IMG/VR virus record: IMGVR_UViG_3300021197_000884
Span: 1 to 23,043 of that record
Source: a virus
Length of the DNA stretch: 23,043 bases
Strand: one strand, 5' to 3'
Shown piece by piece: positions 1 through 6,808 of this stretch (within the stretch, counting starts at the first letter, position 1; every line of letters starts with the position of its first letter). The position numbers were made by a program, and so were the translations under genes. Below the pieces are notes generated by a model, which worked only from the letters and a program-made list of their open reading frames with translations, was not told the DNA's origin and ran no database searches.

Positions 1-247
1 GTTCCTTGTCTTCGTTCTGCTTGACCTTTCGGGTTCCCTTGTAATGGGGGAACTCTTCTTTACGCCAATAATCACCAGAATCGAAAACGAGAATCATATC
101 CCCGTACTTCTTTTCGAACTTGTTCTTGTACATTCGCAAAGAGTTGAGGGTCATATGACGAACAACGTCTTCATCGATTTTCGAAATATCTCTAGTATAA
201 CCAAAAACATTTCCCAATATAACTTGACTCATATCAATAAGTATCAT
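1..247 (-). CDS. rnh: RNase H / 5' nuclease (T4 Rnh-like), C-terminus beyond window
   Basis: Partial gene; only the first 82 residues are in the window, and it is open to base 1. I read it by hand on the minus strand from an ATG at 247. The N-terminus (MILIDMSQVI) and the stretches VRHMTLNSL (residues 29-37), ILVFDSGDYWRK (52-63) and the following HYKGTRK match the opening of phage T4 RNase H in order and spacing, though it starts about 14 residues later than T4. D5 and D56 correspond to the first two metal-binding aspartates of this FEN-1/5' nuclease family. The T4 enzyme removes RNA primers from Okazaki fragments behind the replication fork. The ATG overlaps the TGA stop of the upstream 371-residue gene (ATGA), so it is probably translationally coupled. 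No clear ribosome binding site is visible. Confidence 0.85.
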   Translation of the reverse strand, partial: MILIDMSQVILGNVFGYTRDISKIDEDVVRHMTLNSLRMYKNKFEKKYGDMILVFDSGDYWRKEEFPHYKGTRKVKQNEDKE

Positions 248-1359
248 TTTAATGCCTGTAGTATTACGCAGTTCTTGTTGATTCTGCCTGTCGGTACAGA
301 TTCTTTCGTCGTGAGTGAGTTGTACCTATTATTTATGACACGAATACCAGAGTTGGCGCAATCCTTTACGATTTCCTTTGGTTTTCTTACTGTTCTTTCT
401 CTCGACTTCTTGTCATCAAATCCAACGATGGTTGTGCCTTTTACAGAAAGGCCATCCACCAGTGGAGATGCTTCGAAAATTGTAAGTTTTTTGTACTTGG
501 TATTGAACACAACTACCTTGTTTGCACCCACAATCTTTCGCGGGTCTATGGAAGTTAATCCATAGGTATCACACCTGTCACAGAACTGTAACTTCTTAAT
601 AATCTGACCTGGCGTTCTACTCTTCTTTGTTCGTGGCTTGCGAACTGCCTTTGAAAGTTTAGCGTGTTGTCTACAAATATCCACCACACTCTGAATCATA
701 TCTCTGAAATTTTTCAGTTGTGGACGAGTAAGATAGTCATACGCTTCTACGAGTTGTTCGCAAGTCTTATCGTATGCTTCCTTAAGTTCATTGAGGACAG
801 GTTGAAAGTGGTCTGCAATCATATCAGATTGAACAGACTTGACATCGTGGTTCTTCAACCACTTAGCAATGTCGAACTTTGGCTTCTTTTTGATTTCAAT
901 GAGATACTTGTCAGTCTCAAAGTTAAGGAGTTCCATATACTCATCAACCTGATTCTTGATTCTGTCCTGAATAGTAACCTTCACCTTTACAGGCTTACTT
1001 GCGTCTCGCAATTCTTTTTGGCTTCTCTTGGACTTACCAGTTCGAATCATAGCATTGATAAACTCATCAATCTTCTTCTTCCAATGAGGAGGAGCATCGC
1101 AATCTGCTTGTGTGCAGATACGACAACACGGAGCCACGCTTTCGAAGTGGAATGAACTTCCCCTTTGGGCAAACTCAATATCTTCCTTGGAGTACTTCTT
1201 CCACTTCATATAATCAGCCACCCACTTCTTTTCCTTGGAGGTAGATGGATGGATACCAGTTCGGTAGCGGTTTACGCATCGAAAGAAATCCCACTCTACA
1301 TCGTTCGACTTGGAATCGAATAGTGGCTCTTCAATTAAGTGTCTTGCTTTTTTTGACAT
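244..1359 (-). CDS. Conserved-looking protein of unknown function with two Cys clusters
   Basis: 371 residues, very Lys/Arg rich; I do not recognise the family. Two cysteine groups are visible: C78, C79, C82 and C87 (CCRICTQADC) and C260-x-x-C263 (FCDRC), which could together bind a metal such as zinc. A basic helical middle (about 100-250) leads into a compact beta-like C-terminal part (about 270-340) containing IVGANKVVVFNTKYKKL. There is no signal peptide or membrane segment. Its stop overlaps the start of rnh (ATGA), which suggests a replication or DNA-related role, but that is inference from position only. The ATG has no Shine-Dalgarno sequence. A sigma70-like promoter ends only 6 bases upstream, so the message may be nearly leaderless. 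Confidence 0.75.
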   Translation of the reverse strand: MSKKARHLIEEPLFDSKSNDVEWDFFRCVNRYRTGIHPSTSKEKKWVADYMKWKKYSKEDIEFAQRGSSFHFESVAPCCRICTQADCDAPPHWKKKIDEFINAMIRTGKSKRSQKELRDASKPVKVKVTIQDRIKNQVDEYMELLNFETDKYLIEIKKKPKFDIAKWLKNHDVKSVQSDMIADHFQPVLNELKEAYDKTCEQLVEAYDYLTRPQLKNFRDMIQSVVDICRQHAKLSKAVRKPRTKKSRTPGQIIKKLQFCDRCDTYGLTSIDPRKIVGANKVVVFNTKYKKLTIFEASPLVDGLSVKGTTIVGFDDKKSRERTVRKPKEIVKDCANSGIRVINNRYNSLTTKESVPTGRINKNCVILQALK

Positions 1360-1365
1360 AGTTCA

Positions 1366-1393
1366 ATTATAACACACTGGAGGTTCAAGTCAA
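1366..1393 (-). promoter_or_regulatory. Sigma70-type promoter before the 371-residue gene
   Basis: On the minus strand there is a -35 TTGACT (1393-1388), a 16-base spacer and a perfect -10 TATAAT (1371-1366). The -35 box contains the TGA stop codon of the upstream 264-residue gene. The predicted transcription start falls at or next to the ATG at 1359. Host-type early promoters of this kind fit a T4-like life cycle. The match is by eye, without a statistical score. Confidence 0.5.
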
Positions 1394-2184
1394 GTGGGTA
1401 ACCATTCAGAATATACTTCTTTTATGTCTTCTTCACCGCCTGAAATAGGCACACGATAGACAATATTTCTTCTGCCGAAGTTGTTGTCTTCTAGGCACTT
1501 CATTCTTTCCTTCTTGGTCAAATCTTTGACCCTCTTGAGGTCGTCTTTTCGCCTATCTTCAATCACAGAAACTAGGAAGTGGGAGTCATCTTCCCAGCCG
1601 ATTGCTTCGTCGTAGTGAAAAGAAATTCTGTTTCCAAGTTCTTCGTAGGGAAGTGCGAGAATATCCTCAAACTTAAAGAATCGAATAGAACGATATTCTG
1701 CCATTTCAGTAGGTTTGTTTCTTGCGTGTCCTTCGACTGCAAGAATTTTATTGTTTGGTGATTGGTGAAATTTCTGCCAACAGAACTCCATTTCTCTTTT
1801 GGCTTTTTCACCAATAAAATCATATCGTTCTTTGGTGTCTAATTGTATTACTGTCTGACCTTGGTAGTCTTCGCCACCAATTAAGTAGTCGTGACCATCT
1901 TCCTGACCTTCAAAAAAAGCAAAAGGGAATTTTTCACTGTTCCTGAAAATTGTACAAACGAGTTCACCAGTTTTATTCTTTAGTTTCTTATATACCTTAC
2001 CGACTGTATACGCCCAGTATCTATTGTCCTCTTTAAAGGCAATGGGAGTTATACTAAGAACATAATTTTTAAGAGGAGACACATATTCTTTTCTTTTGTC
2101 AGAAAGAAGTTTTCCTTCTTCAATCTTTTCGTCTACGTTTCTTCTTCTGGTACGATACCATCGCTCTGAGATATTATTGCTCAT
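1390..2184 (-). CDS. Unknown protein with GGEDYQGQT signature
   Basis: 264 residues from an ATG at 2184, which has GGAG 9 bases upstream. The frame stays open to a TTG at 2202, but that has no comparable support. The centre reads as beta-rich repeats: YWAYTVGKVY, CTIFRNSEKFPFAFFE, GHDYLIGGEDYQGQTVIQLDT, then FCWQKFHQSPNNKILAVEGH. I recall proteins with this F-x-E/GHDYL-GGEDYQGQ pattern in bacteria and large DNA viruses, but know no function for them. No catalytic motif, signal peptide or membrane segment is seen. It sits 38 bases after the glutamine synthetase gene and is the last gene of the accessory cassette before a new promoter. Confidence 0.75.
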   Translation of the reverse strand: MSNNISERWYRTRRRNVDEKIEEGKLLSDKRKEYVSPLKNYVLSITPIAFKEDNRYWAYTVGKVYKKLKNKTGELVCTIFRNSEKFPFAFFEGQEDGHDYLIGGEDYQGQTVIQLDTKERYDFIGEKAKREMEFCWQKFHQSPNNKILAVEGHARNKPTEMAEYRSIRFFKFEDILALPYEELGNRISFHYDEAIGWEDDSHFLVSVIEDRRKDDLKRVKDLTKKERMKCLEDNNFGRRNIVYRVPISGGEEDIKEVYSEWLPT

Positions 2185-2222
2185 AAGTGCTTTCTCCACC
2201 AATATGTAGGTAATATGGTGTA

Positions 2223-3362
2223 TTACACAGTAGCGTTTTCGGGAACTTTAACTGAAGAAATTGTTTTAATGAGAACCCCGATTGCCTGATATGGGTCAAC
2301 ATTGGCTGCTGGTCTTCTGTCTTCAAGATAACCACACCAATCAATTGCAGTCTGTGAAGGAATACGAACAGATGCACCTCTGTCGCTCACACCATAAGTG
2401 AACTTGCTATGGTGTTGTGTTTCGCAATCACCAGTAAGCCTCTTTTCGTTTTCTTCACCGTAAACTTTCATATGCTTATCGTGTGTTGTGGAGAGAGCAT
2501 CGCAAACATCTTCAAAGTATTGCTTGTCTCCTGCTTCTCTCATATATTCGGTACTAAAGTTAATGTGTGCGCCTGCTCCATTCCATTCACCTTCAACTGG
2601 CTTTGGATGGAGGGACATACTAAAATCTTGTCCTTCGGTTAATCTATGAAGCAAGTACCTACTCACCCACAAATCGTCTGCTGTTTCAACTGCACCCTTT
2701 GGTCCTAGTTGATATTCCCATTGGGAAACCAGAACTTCAGCGTTAGTACCAACCAAATCAATACCTGCTTGGATACAAGAAAAAGCGTGTTGCTCTACTG
2801 CAAGTCTATGATTCACATTCCGCGAACCAATTCCGCAATAGTTTTCACCTTGTGGTGTTTCATTGTGCCAGTTAACGGGAAGATTGTCCTTATCCATAAA
2901 GGTATATTCCTGTTCCACAGAGAACCACATATCATCACTCTCTTCATATTTTTCAACAATCGAGTGCAACTTATGACGAGTGTTTGTTTCGTGTGGAGTT
3001 CCATCGGAATTATATGTGTCACACAGAACAATAAAAGAAGCCATATCACTTACTTCGAGTGGGTTGTGGTACACTCTCACGGGATGAAGAACAACATCAC
3101 TCTTCTTGGTCTTTGCTTGCTTTGTACTAGAACCATCAAAGTTCCACTCTGGAATTCTTTCTAGTACAGTTTCTCTGCTCATATTTCCGCTTTGTGAATC
3201 CATTGTCCATTGTTCATAGCGAACCTTGCTTCGGAGATTCTGTGTGTTGTAACCATCAAGCCAAACATATTCTAGTCTGACGGTAATGTTTGCACTAGCA
3301 CTCATCTGGTGCTGTCCTTCGATTTGCATAGGTGAGTTATATTCATTTTCGTAGTTGTTCAT
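2223..3362 (-). CDS. Glutamine synthetase, type II (GSII-like)
   Basis: 379 residues, the size of type II (eukaryote-like) glutamine synthetases and clearly shorter than bacterial type I (about 470). The family makes glutamine from glutamate, ammonia and ATP in the cytoplasm. GSII hallmarks occur in order: YVWLDG (32-37), WNFDGSST (73-80), the metal/glutamate site FSVEQEYTF (147-155, E150 and E152), YCGIGS (175-180), EVLVSQWEYQLGP (209-221), KPVEGEWNGAGAHINFST (254-271, H266), RLTG (308-311), RGASVRIP (328-335, R333) and GYLEDRRPAANVDPY (344-358). All expected active-site positions I can place are present, so it looks catalytic. The first 20 residues are extra and low in complexity; starts at M12 or M20 are possible, but ATG 3362 overlaps the methylase stop (ATGA). 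It could instead be a divergent ligase acting on another amine. Confidence 0.93.
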   Translation of the reverse strand: MNNYENEYNSPMQIEGQHQMSASANITVRLEYVWLDGYNTQNLRSKVRYEQWTMDSQSGNMSRETVLERIPEWNFDGSSTKQAKTKKSDVVLHPVRVYHNPLEVSDMASFIVLCDTYNSDGTPHETNTRHKLHSIVEKYEESDDMWFSVEQEYTFMDKDNLPVNWHNETPQGENYCGIGSRNVNHRLAVEQHAFSCIQAGIDLVGTNAEVLVSQWEYQLGPKGAVETADDLWVSRYLLHRLTEGQDFSMSLHPKPVEGEWNGAGAHINFSTEYMREAGDKQYFEDVCDALSTTHDKHMKVYGEENEKRLTGDCETQHHSKFTYGVSDRGASVRIPSQTAIDWCGYLEDRRPAANVDPYQAIGVLIKTISSVKVPENATV

Positions 3363-4966
3363 AGTTTTTCCACTTTCTTAAAAACGAACACTGGTTCGTA
3401 CTTGAGATATTTATCGTTAACTTTGCAGTAATTTTTACAAGTAGGCTTACCGTCTTCGCCCATTCTATTTTGTCCAGGCATTCCTTCGAGTGCCATCTTT
3501 AGAGTGTATTGATATTCCATACCACACTCCTCTAGTATTTTTCTTGAGTCTTCTTCGAGAGGAAGATACTTACCACTTATAAGTAGGTCAGCAATATTCC
3601 ACAGAAGATATCTATCTGTTCGAAGATACTCAGCACAAGTTTCTAGAGTTGGTCGGAGGAATCCTTCCCTCCACGCCTCATACGACGAGCCATATTTTTT
3701 ATAGGACTGATTCCCATCTTCGCTATACGCCTCTCGGTTGAAATAAGGTGGTGATGTAAAGATAAGGTCGAGTTTTCCTGTGTAGTCTTGGAAGTGTGGG
3801 TCGTGTTGGATTTCTTCTGAGCCGAGTTGGTATACGTCGAAAGTATTTGTTTCGGAAAAGAAAGGATTTCCACGATAAGTCTTGGTATTGTAGAAAGTAG
3901 CAAGAGACTCATACTTGCTCCTATCGCCACCATCGACAAAATTATCAGGATTTGGGTCAGTACCAATATAATGAATCCTGCGGTCATCCCGAACACCCAT
4001 AGCACCAAGTATGCGACCACCCCAGCCAGCAGACGGGTCATAGATGTTAATAACTTCTTGGTCTTTGATGTCTTCTGTGAATCTTTCATACAAGTATTTA
4101 GCAGTCATTGGAGGGAAGTTCACAGCAGGTTGAATATATCCGATACGATATGCGGCGAACGCCTTCGGAAACATCTTCTTTCCTTGCTTGTAGACACGAA
4201 TGTTATATCGCATATCGTCAGACATATTTTCAATGTCAAAGGTGGAGTGGTGTCTATATTCCAACCAACCCTTATCTTTGTAATACTTAACCTCATCTTT
4301 TGTTAGATTAAGAATTTCACTCTGTTCTACTTGGAAGTAACCACTATTCAGTCCCTCTCGTACCTTTACTTCTTCGAGAATGAAATCATACCCCTTAAAG
4401 ATATGCTTTGCAGTAAAGAAAGTTTCTATCCAATGGTTAGCATCAGAAGTATTAATGATAGCATACTTCTTACTATTTGTGAACGCGGACTTCGCGTGTT
4501 CATAAAGGCTGTCTCTACGAAAGTGTCGCATTCCACCTTTGACCATTTTGTCTAGGTGCTTGTCATTTGCAAACAAATCATAGATGGAATAACCAGTGTC
4601 CTTGTCCGTATAATTAATACGAACCTTCATCATATTACTAAACCATTGGTCTGCTTCGCCACCCATACGAGACTTGTTGATAATTACATCATCGTCGATG
4701 TCAGACAACTCATCGCTATGGGTAAATTCGTGAACAGGGTACTCTGCAATTTTATTGAACTGGTCAATAATGCCTTCTTCGGTCTTTCCTGTTCGGGGAG
4801 GACACCCGTAAGTGTCCCACGAATCCTTAACTACTTTACGCATTTCAATAACCCACTCACGAAACTCATCGGGAGTCATCTCGACGAGTTCTTCGTAATT
4901 GCAGTTAATGTGTGAGTCAATCACACTTTCATTTCGTTCATAAAATAGTTTAGTTTGTGTGTTCAT
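3359..4966 (-). CDS. DNA methyltransferase (N6-adenine or N4-cytosine type), solitary
   Basis: 535 residues. A class I methyltransferase core occupies the C-terminal half. The SAM-binding motif I is DPSAGWGGR (310-318), followed by YIGTDPNP (333-340), and the catalytic motif IV is TSPPYF (404-409). The T/S-PPY form is used by enzymes that methylate the exocyclic amino group of adenine or cytosine. Motif I precedes motif IV, unlike the beta class. The first 300 residues have no motif I recognise and may carry target recognition or a separate domain. No restriction endonuclease lies nearby, so it probably acts alone, for example to protect or mark phage DNA. The start overlaps the end of the dehydratase gene by 17 bases, and the stop overlaps the glutamine synthetase start. 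Confidence 0.88.
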   Translation of the reverse strand: MNTQTKLFYERNESVIDSHINCNYEELVEMTPDEFREWVIEMRKVVKDSWDTYGCPPRTGKTEEGIIDQFNKIAEYPVHEFTHSDELSDIDDDVIINKSRMGGEADQWFSNMMKVRINYTDKDTGYSIYDLFANDKHLDKMVKGGMRHFRRDSLYEHAKSAFTNSKKYAIINTSDANHWIETFFTAKHIFKGYDFILEEVKVREGLNSGYFQVEQSEILNLTKDEVKYYKDKGWLEYRHHSTFDIENMSDDMRYNIRVYKQGKKMFPKAFAAYRIGYIQPAVNFPPMTAKYLYERFTEDIKDQEVINIYDPSAGWGGRILGAMGVRDDRRIHYIGTDPNPDNFVDGGDRSKYESLATFYNTKTYRGNPFFSETNTFDVYQLGSEEIQHDPHFQDYTGKLDLIFTSPPYFNREAYSEDGNQSYKKYGSSYEAWREGFLRPTLETCAEYLRTDRYLLWNIADLLISGKYLPLEEDSRKILEECGMEYQYTLKMALEGMPGQNRMGEDGKPTCKNYCKVNDKYLKYEPVFVFKKVEKL

Positions 4967-5909
4967 TTATCATATCATCCATAAGGGTTTCGAATGTATA
5001 TTTCGGTTCCCATCCCAACTCTTTTTTGAGTTTACTGGAATCACCTTTCAAGTCTCGGAGTTCTTCTGGTCTGTAATATCTTTCATCTATTGTAACAAAT
5101 TCTCTGTAGTCTAGTTCCAGAGAACTAAAAACATAATCACAACATTCCCTCACCGAATGAGAGACTCCTGTGGCACAAACATAATCATTTGGTTTATTGT
5201 GCTGGAGCATCAACCACATTGCTTCTACATAATCTTTAGCGTGTCCCCAATCCCTCGTCGCATCTAGATTGCCAAGTTTAAGAGTTGTTTTATTTCCTTG
5301 CTTGATTTCCCAAGCACCTTTCACTATTTTTCCTGTTACGAAATTGGAACCTCTTCTTGGAGATTCGTGATTGAATAGTATACCATTAGAAATAAACATA
5401 TTATAAGAATTTCTATAGTTTCTTGCGATATTATAAGCAAAAACTTTGGCACAACCATATGGACTCACTGGACTCATTGGTGTGGTTTCTCTTTGGAAGC
5501 CGTCTTCATCAATATTATTACCAAACATTTCAGAAGAAGATGCTTGATAAATCTTTGTCTCGGGACAAACAATTCGACAAGCCTCAAACAAATTTAATAT
5601 ACCCAAACCAGTTGTAGCGGCTGTGTATATTGGAATATCAAAACTAATTCGAACGTGAGACTGTGCTGCCAAACTATACACTTCGTCTGGATTAATTTCT
5701 TTTAAAAGGTGAATCAGTGAGGGAATGTCTCCCAAGTCACCATAATGCAAATTAATCTTACTGATAATATGATTCAAACGGGAAGATTGATTTTCGGCTA
5801 CCGAGTTTCTTCGAACCAGTCCGTGAACTTCATATCCTTTTTCCAGTAGTAGTTCTGCAAGATAGGAACCATCCTGTCCACTTATACCTGTAATTAATGC
5901 TCTTTTCAT
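4950..5909 (-). CDS. gmd: GDP-mannose 4,6-dehydratase
   Basis: 319 residues of the extended short-chain dehydrogenase fold. The family converts GDP-D-mannose to GDP-4-keto-6-deoxy-D-mannose with bound NADP, the first committed step to GDP-L-fucose and related sugars. Visible motifs are the nucleotide-binding TGISGQDGSY (7-16), LVRRNS (31-36), SSSEMFG (124-130) with catalytic Ser/Glu, the YGCAK catalytic Tyr-Lys (151-155), and NHESPRRG (180-187), typical of this family. DATRDWGHAKDYVEAMW (about 215-231) is also characteristic. It is somewhat shorter than the E. coli enzyme (about 373), mainly by a compact C-terminus. The start overlaps the stop of the GDP-fucose synthase gene (ATGA), so the two enzymes are probably made together. 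Confidence 0.95.
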   Translation of the reverse strand: MKRALITGISGQDGSYLAELLLEKGYEVHGLVRRNSVAENQSSRLNHIISKINLHYGDLGDIPSLIHLLKEINPDEVYSLAAQSHVRISFDIPIYTAATTGLGILNLFEACRIVCPETKIYQASSSEMFGNNIDEDGFQRETTPMSPVSPYGCAKVFAYNIARNYRNSYNMFISNGILFNHESPRRGSNFVTGKIVKGAWEIKQGNKTTLKLGNLDATRDWGHAKDYVEAMWLMLQHNKPNDYVCATGVSHSVRECCDYVFSSLELDYREFVTIDERYYRPEELRDLKGDSSKLKKELGWEPKYTFETLMDDMINEHTN

Positions 5910-6808
5910 AATCTAATATGTCCGCTATAATTCTCAACAAACCAATCTATAGATTCCTGTATGCCTTGTTCGATTGGTGTAAATTCAAAATCAGGAATCA
6001 TTGTCTTTAGTCTTGAGTTGTCAGATGGTTTTCTTTGTTGTCCGTCCATCTTTCCATTGTAATACAAACTTCCCCAGAAATCCATCCTGCTTGCAATCGT
6101 CTGTGCAAGTATTGCCATATTTATCTCCTCGTCGGGAGAAAGAATAAGAGGGTCTGGGTGGTTATAGTTTTCCAGAACCCATTGAACCAATCTAGCAACA
6201 TCCTTAGAGTAGATAAATTCTCTGTATGGTCTTCCTGTTCCCCAAATATCAAAATGGGTATTTTCTTCTTTTGCAAGATAACACTTATGAATAAGTGAAG
6301 GAATAACGTGTGCGGAATCTAGATTGTAATTGTCGTTGGGGCCATATATGTTACAAGGAATCACAGTTACAAAGTTACAACCATACTGTTCACGGTATGC
6401 TCGACTTTGTACCTCTAACATTCTTTTTGCGTATGCATATCCATAGTTAGAAGAATGCGGTTCGCCTTTATGAATTTGGTCTACCGACAAAGGAAACTCT
6501 GCTCCGTCTGGAAATATACAAGTGGAGAGGAAGGATACCACTTTATTCACTCCCGTTATTCTTGCCGCTTCAAGAACATTAGAATTCATAATAACATTTT
6601 CGTAATAGAACTCTCCAGGCTTTTCTGAGTTTGCCTTGATGCCTCCTACTCTTGCGGCGCAATGAACGATTGAATCAATCTTATTAGTATTAATATACCT
6701 TATGATTTCATTTAGATTCATAAGGTTTAGACTCTTTCGAGTTGGTTTATATTTTGATTCAATGGCGGAACCTACGAGGCCTGTTCCACCTGTCACTAGA
6801 GTATTCAT
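5906..6808 (-). CDS. fcl: GDP-L-fucose synthase (epimerase/reductase)
   Basis: 300 residues, short-chain dehydrogenase family. It would convert the product of the neighbouring dehydratase to GDP-L-fucose by epimerisation at C3 and C5 and NADPH reduction. Motifs are TGGTGLVG (6-13), HCAARVGGI (49-57), FLSTCIFP (93-100, with the Ser-Cys pair used in catalysis), the Tyr/Lys pair YAYAK (124-128), IPCNIYGPNDNYN (about 151-163) and GTGRPYREFIYSKD (about 191-204). The E. coli enzyme is about 321 residues. The ATG shares a base with the stop of gene 46 (TAATG), so this cassette is tied directly to a core recombination gene rather than set apart with its own promoter. Confidence 0.95.
   Translation of the reverse strand: MNTLVTGGTGLVGSAIESKYKPTRKSLNLMNLNEIIRYINTNKIDSIVHCAARVGGIKANSEKPGEFYYENVIMNSNVLEAARITGVNKVVSFLSTCIFPDGAEFPLSVDQIHKGEPHSSNYGYAYAKRMLEVQSRAYREQYGCNFVTVIPCNIYGPNDNYNLDSAHVIPSLIHKCYLAKEENTHFDIWGTGRPYREFIYSKDVARLVQWVLENYNHPDPLILSPDEEINMAILAQTIASRMDFWGSLYYNGKMDGQQRKPSDNSRLKTMIPDFEFTPIEQGIQESIDWFVENYSGHIRL

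Noticed and set aside
330-337. CATAAATA on the minus strand upstream of rnh, as a late promoter
   Set aside because: One mismatch in AT-rich coding sequence and far from the start; RNase H would not be expected to need a late promoter.
44-565. Plus-strand open frames across the window (for example 44-565, 664-1155, 2709-3164, 3827-4306, 22474-22851)
   Set aside because: They lie opposite minus-strand genes with clear homology or strong coding pattern, show no protein motifs or ribosome binding sites, and their products look like random complement translations.
3408-3415. GATAAATA on the minus strand 45 bases before glutamine synthetase, as a late promoter
   Set aside because: The first position is G, the region is inside the methylase coding sequence and AT-rich, and the same octamer occurs in fcl where no promoter is expected.
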